Shown here: in pieces, positions 59,216 through 64,000 of the stretch | Numbering within the stretch: position 1 is the first letter of the stretch | Layout: each line of letters starts with the position of its first letter | The notes under the pieces: generated by a model | What the model saw: only the letters and a program-made list of their open reading frames with translations | The model's database searches: none | What the model was told of the DNA's origin: nothing | Assembly (NCBI RefSeq): GCF_031432425.1 | Contig: NZ_JAVKPH010000008.1 | Span: forward strand, 103,505 to 167,504 | From: Ruixingdingia sedimenti | Lineage (GTDB): Bacteria > Pseudomonadota > Alphaproteobacteria > Rhodobacterales > Rhodobacteraceae | Length of the DNA: 64,000 bases | Direction: 5' to 3' | Made by a program: the position numbers and the translations under genes

Positions 59216-60790
59216 ATGGTACGCACAGCCGAAGCGCATGGGGTAGAGGTGGCGGTGATCGGCCTGGGGCCGGTCGGGATCACCCTGTGCAACCTGTTGG
59301 CGGATATGGGTGTTTCCACCGTCGGCATCGACGCGGCGGCGGATGTCTATGCGCTGCCCCGCGCCATCGGCATGGACCACGAGGTGATGCGGGTCTTTCA
59401 GCAGATCGGCCTTGCCGGGGCGCTGGCGCCGCATGTGGGCGCCTATCGCCGGTCGGAATACCGCGCCGCCGACGGGGGTTTGCTGCGCCTGCTCGATTCC
59501 CCGCCCGAACCCTGGCCGCTGTCCTGGCCGCCCTACCTGACCTTCGTGCAGCCGGAACTGGAACGCTGCCTGCGCGCGCGGCTGGCCGACAGGCCGGGGG
59601 TGCGGCTGCGCGCCGGGGTGGAACTGACCGGGATCGAGACGCCCGAAACCCCCGTCCTGACCCTGCGCGACACGGCCAGCGGGCAGACCGAAACCCTGCG
59701 CCCGCGGTTTGTCGTCGGCTGCGACGGCGGCAACAGCTTTGTGCGCCGCAGCCTTGGCATCGGGTTCGAGGATCTGGATTTCGACGAACCCTGGCTGGTG
59801 GTGGACATGATCGTGGACGGGCCGGTGGACGGCCTGCCGGAAACCAATGTCCAGTACTGCGACCCGGCGCGCCCGCACACCCATGTCATCGGCCCCGGCG
59901 GCCTGCGGCGGTGGGAATTCATGATGCTGCCGGGCGAGGATCCGGCAGGGATGAACCGGGAAGAGCGGATATGGGACCTGCTGTCCCCCTGGCTGAAACC
60001 GGGGCAGGCGCGGCTGTGGCGGTCGGCCACCTACCGTTTCCACGCGCTGGTGGCGCGGGACTGGCGCCGCGGCCGGGTGTTTCTCGCGGGGGATGCCTGC
60101 CACATGACGCCGCCCTTTCTGGCGCAGGGCATGGTGCAGGGGGTCAAGGACGCCGCGAACCTGGCGTGGAAACTGGCCGCCGTGCTGCGCGAGGGGCGGG
60201 CAGAGCCGCTGCTGGACAGCTATCAGGCCGAACGCCGCCCGCTGGTGCGCGAGGTCATCGCCATCACCAAGGGCCTCGGCCGGATCATCTGCGAACGCGA
60301 TCCCGACGCGGCGGCGGCGCGCAATGCGCGCATGCTCGCGGAACTGGCGGCGGGGCAGGGGCGGGTGGTGCGGCAGAACCTGTTCCCGCCGATCGCCGAC
60401 GGGCTGATCGCCCGCCTGCCCGACGGCACGCCCGCGCCGGGGGCGGGCCTGCCCTGCCCGCAGCCCTGGGTGGTGACGGGCACGGGCGGGCGGCAGCGGC
60501 TGGATGACGTGGCGGGCCATGGCTTCCGCCTGCTGCTGCGCGCGGGGGGCACGCTGTCGCCCGCGGCGCAGGCGGCCGCGCGGGGCCTCGGCATTACCGT
60601 GCAGGCCATCGCCCGCGACCGCGCCGAACCCGCGCTGATCGCAGAGGAACATGGGCTTCTGAACGGCTGGCTCGACGGGCACGGGGCCGATGCGGTGCTG
60701 GTCCGCCCCGACCATGTGGTCTTTGGCACCAGCGCCTCGGACGCCGGGCTGCGCGCGATGCTGGACCAGCTGCGCGCGCAGCTCGGCTGA
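59216..60790 (+). CDS. FAD-dependent aromatic hydroxylase, MhpA-like
   Basis: Product is 524 aa, close to MhpA (3-(3-hydroxyphenyl)propionate hydroxylase) in length and layout. FAD-binding motifs: VAVIGLGPVGITLCNLLADM (GxGxxG), RFVVGCDGGNSFVRRSLG (DG motif), and VFLAGDACHMTPPFLAQGMV followed by QGVKDAANLAWKLAAVL (GD motif). The C-terminal thioredoxin-like domain begins near residue 400. It uses NAD(P)H and oxygen to hydroxylate a phenol ring; the exact substrate is not readable. GGGGAGGGA precedes the ATG. It is convergent with the GntR gene, only 3 bp apart. Confidence 0.9.
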   Translation: MVRTAEAHGVEVAVIGLGPVGITLCNLLADMGVSTVGIDAAADVYALPRAIGMDHEVMRVFQQIGLAGALAPHVGAYRRSEYRAADGGLLRLLDSPPEPWPLSWPPYLTFVQPELERCLRARLADRPGVRLRAGVELTGIETPETPVLTLRDTASGQTETLRPRFVVGCDGGNSFVRRSLGIGFEDLDFDEPWLVVDMIVDGPVDGLPETNVQYCDPARPHTHVIGPGGLRRWEFMMLPGEDPAGMNREERIWDLLSPWLKPGQARLWRSATYRFHALVARDWRRGRVFLAGDACHMTPPFLAQGMVQGVKDAANLAWKLAAVLREGRAEPLLDSYQAERRPLVREVIAITKGLGRIICERDPDAAAARNARMLAELAAGQGRVVRQNLFPPIADGLIARLPDGTPAPGAGLPCPQPWVVTGTGGRQRLDDVAGHGFRLLLRAGGTLSPAAQAAARGLGITVQAIARDRAEPALIAEEHGLLNGWLDGHGADAVLVRPDHVVFGTSASDAGLRAMLDQLRAQLG

Positions 60791-60793
60791 GGC

Positions 60794-61525
60794 TCAGGCC
60801 GCGTCGGTCTGCGGATCGGCAAGGCCCGCCTGATCCGTGGGCGGGAACAGATGGCCGGCGTATTTGATCACGTTTTCCGTGGTTTCGCGGATATGCCGCT
60901 CGATCAGCCGCAGCGCCGCGTCCACATCGCGGTCGAGCGCGGCATCGGCGATGGTCTTGTGCTCGGCCTCCTTTTCCCGCCACTGCGGGCGGAACCGCGA
61001 GGACATGCGGCGATAGCGGTGCGCGCGTTCATAAAGCTTCTGGCGGATTTCCAGCAGGTTGGGCGAGGCGCAGGCGGACACGAGCGCCAGATGGAAGGCG
61101 CCGTGCAGCCTGCTCCATTCCTCGGACAGATAGTATTCCTTGCCCAGTTTCTGTTGCAGGCGGTCCATCCGGTAGAAGGACGACAGGATCCCCGCCTCCC
61201 ACGCCTCGTCCCCGCGCTGGATGGCGCGGGCCAGCGCCTCGCGTTCGATCAGCACGCGGACATCGGTGAGGTCGTTGAGATCCGCGATCGACACCGGGGC
61301 GACGACAAAGCCCTTCTGGTCCTGCGCCACCACCAGATTTTCCGCCGACAGCCGCGAAAGCGCCTCGCGCAGCGGGGAAAAGCTGACGGAATAGAGGTTG
61401 CGCAGCGTCTCGAACTTCAGCTTTTCGCCGGGTTTGAGCACGCAATTGATGATGTCCTGCCGCATGCGGTTGAGCACATCGCCCGACCGGGTTTCGCTGC
61501 CAGCAGTCTTTTGCGTGTCGGACAT
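60794..61525 (-). CDS. GntR-family regulator with FCD (FadR-type) domain
   Basis: Product is 243 aa. The N-terminal winged helix is VLNRMRQDIINCVLKPGEKL, then KFETLRNLYSVSFSPLREAL and SRLSAENLVV. The C-terminal FCD domain has DVRVLIEREALARAIQRGDE, RLHGAFHLALVSACASPNLL and KTIADAALDRDVDAALRLIE, with histidines and acids expected to bind a metal and an organic-acid or aromatic effector. It likely represses the adjacent hydroxylase and P450 through the TTTCGAAA-type sites, one of which lies just upstream of its own gene. Confidence 0.92.
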   Translation of the reverse strand: MSDTQKTAGSETRSGDVLNRMRQDIINCVLKPGEKLKFETLRNLYSVSFSPLREALSRLSAENLVVAQDQKGFVVAPVSIADLNDLTDVRVLIEREALARAIQRGDEAWEAGILSSFYRMDRLQQKLGKEYYLSEEWSRLHGAFHLALVSACASPNLLEIRQKLYERAHRYRRMSSRFRPQWREKEAEHKTIADAALDRDVDAALRLIERHIRETTENVIKYAGHLFPPTDQAGLADPQTDAA

Positions 61526-61582
61526 GACTTTCCCACATGTTGCCCCCGCCGCGATGCGGCAGGCCCTTCGTGGTAATATTAG

Positions 61583-61599
61583 GGTATTTTCGAAATAAT
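61583..61599. promoter_or_regulatory. operator-like site upstream of the GntR gene
   Basis: GGTATTTTCGAAATAAT shares the core GTATTTTCGAAATA with the site at 59137-59155 (arms TATTT/AAATA, TCG spacer). It lies 58 bp upstream of the GntR start, within the 118-bp gap after the P450 stop, and so could mediate autoregulation. Confidence 0.6.
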
Positions 61600-61643
61600 G
61601 CCACCGCGCGATTGCGGCATCGGCGGCAAAAGTCGAAATGGCG

Positions 61644-62819
61644 TCAGACGTCCCAGACGACGGGCAGCGTGGTCGGCCCGCGGAACACCCAGCCCCGGAT
61701 CTGCACCGGCGCCGCATCGTCCAGCCGCAGGTTCGGCAGGCGGGCGAACAGGCGCGGCACCGCCAGCTTGCTGACCAGCACGCGCGCCACCCAGGTCCCG
61801 GCGCAGAAATGCGCGCCCGCCCCGAAGGCCAGATGCGATTGCCGCGGGCGGAAGATGTCGAAGCGGCCGGGGTCGGCAAAGCGCGCCGGGTCGCGGTTCG
61901 CGGCGCCGACGCAAAGGCCGATCTGCTGGTTTTCCGCCAGCGCGACACCGCCCAACGTCACCTCCCGCGCCACGCGGCGGGGGTACATGCCGATGGGGGA
62001 AATCCAGCGCACGGCCTCTTCGAACGCCGGCCCCCACAGCGCCGGGTCGGCCTCTACGGCGGCACGCTGGCCGGGGTTCTGCAACAGGCCCAGAACCAGC
62101 GTCAGGATCGCATCGCGCGGTTCGTTCAGCCCGCCGCCCACGGCGACCTTGATATTGGCGTGGATCTGGTCGAGCGGCTGGCCCGCCTGCGCCATCGCCG
62201 ACAGCATCGAGTCGTTGGGGTTTTCGCGGTGGAAGGGCAGCATGCGGGCGATGACCGCCTCGATCCCCGCCGCGGCCTCTGCCGCCAGCCGCGCGACCTC
62301 CGGGTCGCCGGCATAGTTTCCCGCCCCGTCCATGAGCGACTGGGACCAGAGCGCGAGCGTGCGCCAGTCCACCCCGCCGAAGCCCAGAACCTCGTCCAGC
62401 GCCAGCGCCGCCACGGGGGCGGCAAAGGCGTCGAACAGGTCGGCCCGCCCGGCGGGGTGCAGGGTGTCGATCAGCCGGTCGCAGATCGCCTCGAACTGCG
62501 GGGCCCAGCATCGCGCCGCGGTGGCCGGGCGCAGCGCCGGTTCCATCGCCGCGCGTTCGGCCTTGTGCGCCGGGCCGTCCTTGCGCATCAGCGTATGGCC
62601 CATGACCTTGTTGACCAGCGAGCCGGGGTTTACCGACGAATAGGTATCGGGATCGCGCTCGATTTCCGTGATGTCGGCAAAACGGGTGACGAGCGCGATG
62701 TTCGCCGCCTCGATCCGCACCACGGCGCCCATCTGCCGGGCGCGGTCGTAGATCGGGTAGGGATCGTTCATCAGGTCGCCGAACGACACATCGTCGATGA
62801 CCGGCATCCGGGCAGGCAT
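61644..62819 (-). CDS. cytochrome P450
   Basis: Product is 391 aa, a soluble bacterial P450. The haem-thiolate motif is LAFGAGAHFCAGTWVAR with Cys339. The ExxR motif is in FEEAVRWISPIGMYPRRVAR. The I-helix region reads VAVGGGLNEPRDAILTLVL (Asn232-Glu233-Pro234), without the usual acid-threonine pair that assists oxygen splitting. GGAGGAG precedes the start. It is upstream of the GntR gene on the same strand and divergent from the LysR gene. Its redox partner is not in the window. It probably oxidises the aromatic or a related compound. Confidence 0.93.
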   Translation of the reverse strand: MPARMPVIDDVSFGDLMNDPYPIYDRARQMGAVVRIEAANIALVTRFADITEIERDPDTYSSVNPGSLVNKVMGHTLMRKDGPAHKAERAAMEPALRPATAARCWAPQFEAICDRLIDTLHPAGRADLFDAFAAPVAALALDEVLGFGGVDWRTLALWSQSLMDGAGNYAGDPEVARLAAEAAAGIEAVIARMLPFHRENPNDSMLSAMAQAGQPLDQIHANIKVAVGGGLNEPRDAILTLVLGLLQNPGQRAAVEADPALWGPAFEEAVRWISPIGMYPRRVAREVTLGGVALAENQQIGLCVGAANRDPARFADPGRFDIFRPRQSHLAFGAGAHFCAGTWVARVLVSKLAVPRLFARLPNLRLDDAAPVQIRGWVFRGPTTLPVVWDV

Positions 62820-62845
62820 GGCGGGGACTCCTCCGGGTTCCTTGC

Positions 62846-62857
62846 ATTTTCGAAAAT
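62846..62857. promoter_or_regulatory. perfect 12-bp palindrome between the P450 and LysR genes
   Basis: ATTTTCGAAAAT, a perfect palindrome with the same TTTCGAAA core as the other two sites, in the 75-bp divergent region. A related incomplete motif, ATTTTCGAT, lies inside the start of the LysR gene near 62910. It may be the site of the GntR regulator or of the LysR protein itself. Confidence 0.55.
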
Positions 62858-62894
62858 CGGTGGAATGGCGCGATCAGGCAATGCTATGACCTGA

Positions 62895-63827
62895 ATGGGC
62901 CGGATCGGGATTTTCGATGGGGATGCGATGGCGGGCGGGATCGGCAGGCTGGATGTGGATGCGATGCGCCTTCTGGTGACGATCCACGACCGCGGTTCCT
63001 TCACCCGTGCGGCGGAACTGTTGGGGGTGAACCAGTCGACGGCCAGCTATACCGTCGCCCATCTGCGCCGGGTGCTGGATGACGTGCTGTTCATCCGCGC
63101 CGGCAACCGGGTGGAGCCCACGCCGCGCTGTGCCGAGGCCGTGGCGGAACTGCGGGCGATCCTCGACCGGCTGGACCGTCTGGCGGCGGCGCGGCCCTTC
63201 GATCCGGCCACCGCGCGGGGCGAGGTGGTGGTGTCCAGCAACCTGCACGAACGGCTGATGCTGCTGCCGCAGGTGCTGCGGCGGATACGGGCGGCGGCGC
63301 CGGGGTTGCGGGTGCATCTGTTCGATGCCGGAACCGGCGGGCGCGCGCAGTTGATGGAAAACCGCGCCGATATTCTTCTGGGGCCGGTGGAGATTCAGGG
63401 CGACATCTTCTATCGCCGCCACCTGTTCACCGACCGCTATGTCTGCGTGATGGACCCGGGGCATCCGCTGGCGCGGGGGGTGCTGGATCTGGCGGCCTAT
63501 GCCTGCGCCGATCATCTGTGGATCACCCACAACGGCCGCTGGCAGGCGCCCTTCGTACCGCGGCTGGCGGCCGAAGGGCTGGAGGTGCGCCCCTGCGTGA
63601 CGACGCCGAGCCACGACAATCTGGAAGGCATGATCGGCGGCACGGCGCTGGTCGCCACGATCCCCGAAAGCCTGGCCCGCCAGGCCGCCCCGGGCATGGC
63701 GCTGCGCCCCTTTCCGCTGGATGTGCGGATCGGCATCGACATGTACTGGACGGCGCGGACGCATGGGTCGGGCGTGCACCAGTGGCTGCGCCAGTTGCTG
63801 GCCGAGGCGGCGGAGGCGCTGCGGTGA
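62895..63827 (+). CDS. LysR-family transcriptional regulator
   Basis: Product is 310 aa. The N-terminal HTH is RLLVTIHDRGSFTRAAELLG followed by VNQSTASYTVAHLRRVLDDV, and FIRAGNRVEPTPRCAEAVAE continues the DNA-binding domain. The effector-binding domain has VVVSSNLHERLMLLPQVLRR, RADILLGPVEIQGDIFYRRH and the ITHNGRWQAPFVPRLAAEGL region. It resembles NodD/NahR-type LysR proteins in layout. ATG 62895 gives a short extension before MAGGIG; ATG 62928 is the alternative. It is divergent from the P450, as LysR regulators often are from their targets. Confidence 0.93.
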   Translation: MGRIGIFDGDAMAGGIGRLDVDAMRLLVTIHDRGSFTRAAELLGVNQSTASYTVAHLRRVLDDVLFIRAGNRVEPTPRCAEAVAELRAILDRLDRLAAARPFDPATARGEVVVSSNLHERLMLLPQVLRRIRAAAPGLRVHLFDAGTGGRAQLMENRADILLGPVEIQGDIFYRRHLFTDRYVCVMDPGHPLARGVLDLAAYACADHLWITHNGRWQAPFVPRLAAEGLEVRPCVTTPSHDNLEGMIGGTALVATIPESLARQAAPGMALRPFPLDVRIGIDMYWTARTHGSGVHQWLRQLLAEAAEALR

Positions 63828-63850
63828 GGGGGCCTTCCAGCACGGCAGTC

Positions 63851-63900
63851 GGGCCGGGCGGGAAAAGGAAACGCACTGCGTTTCCCCCGCCCGTCGCGCA
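63851..63900. repeat. GC-rich palindromic element, second family, copy 2
   Basis: Contains GGAAACGCACTGCGTTTCC at 63867-63885 with GGGCCGGGCGGG before and CCCCGCCCG after, nearly identical to 30791-30840. The following bases to the end of the window are GC-rich and include the block GGCGAGAAGCGCCCGCC (63961-63977), also echoed near 30839 (GCGAGAAGCGCCCGC). No gene is supported in 63828-64000. Confidence 0.7.
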
Positions 63901-64000
63901 AGGGTGCAGCAGGGGGCGGTGATGCCGGGAATAATGGGTAGGCCAGCGCCTGCCCCGGCGGGCGAGAAGCGCCCGCCATGGGCGGGGCGGGCGCTGGCCG

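Noticed and set aside
1..64000. Mobile element, integrase, phage or tRNA-linked island
   Set aside because: No transposase, integrase or phage gene and no tRNA gene were found; GC content and codon use look even across the accessory regions.

Overview
The window is a GC-rich (about 70 percent) alphaproteobacterial chromosome segment, most probably from the Rhodobacterales (Rhodobacteraceae/Paracoccaceae). The reasons are the ffh - GNAT - chorismate mutase - rpsP - rimM - trmD - rplS - rpmE block with mipZ beside it, a long-N-terminus TrmD, a cysteine-free L31, RTX proteins, and a recurrent intergenic inverted-repeat element. No tRNA, rRNA, IS element, prophage or CRISPR array was seen. A 32-bp run of N (7711-7742) marks an assembly gap inside a gene.

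Region by region. 1-6.4 kb: tail of a glutathionyl-hydroquinone reductase, a lytic transglycosylase with an overlapping glycosyltransferase, smc, and a small membrane protein. 6.4-13.6 kb: exopolysaccharide-type genes (priming sugar-phosphate transferase, Wzz/GumC-like chain-length protein, BY-kinase-like ATPase, GT2, WecG/TagA-type GT26, GT4). 13.7-30.8 kb: a co-directional, mostly overlapping run with a one-module type I PKS, a GT2, an unusual NRPS-like protein (formyltransferase, condensation remnant, adenylation domain carrying an inserted luciferase-like monooxygenase, carrier protein), its phosphopantetheinyl transferase, a GHSLVG-type SGNH hydrolase, a large glycoside-hydrolase-like protein and another GT2. 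31-36.2 kb: late cobalamin genes (cobD, cobC-like; divergent cobU-cobT-cobS-cobQ). 36.4-38.9 kb: a DUF1800/DUF1501 pair. 39-44.8 kb: a GT4, two poorly characterised proteins and a sulfatase fused to RTX repeats. 44.9-49.2 kb: a methyltransferase-like protein and three DxD-type glycosyltransferases, one fused to a Rossmann-like domain. 49.5-56.3 kb: mipZ and the conserved translation/SRP block. 56.5-59.1 kb: RidA and a large RTX protein. 59.2-63.8 kb: an aromatic-type catabolic module (flavoprotein hydroxylase, GntR and LysR regulators, cytochrome P450) with a shared TTTCGAAA-type palindrome at three promoter-like places.

The most interesting system is the 13.7-30.8 kb run. The adenylation domain reads D-I-L-Q-M-G-M-I-W-K by my manual alignment, very close to the known glycine code. 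It is preceded by a formyltransferase domain that keeps the catalytic N-x-H and D, and contains an FMN-type monooxygenase between core motifs A4 and A5. The PKS has the atypical order KS-AT-KR-DH-ACP-TE. Because glycosyltransferases and exopolysaccharide genes are interleaved and adjacent, the product may be a small glycine/acetate-derived acyl group placed on a sugar or polysaccharide; this is inference. No Wzx flippase or Wzy polymerase lies in the window, so assembly and export would need genes elsewhere.
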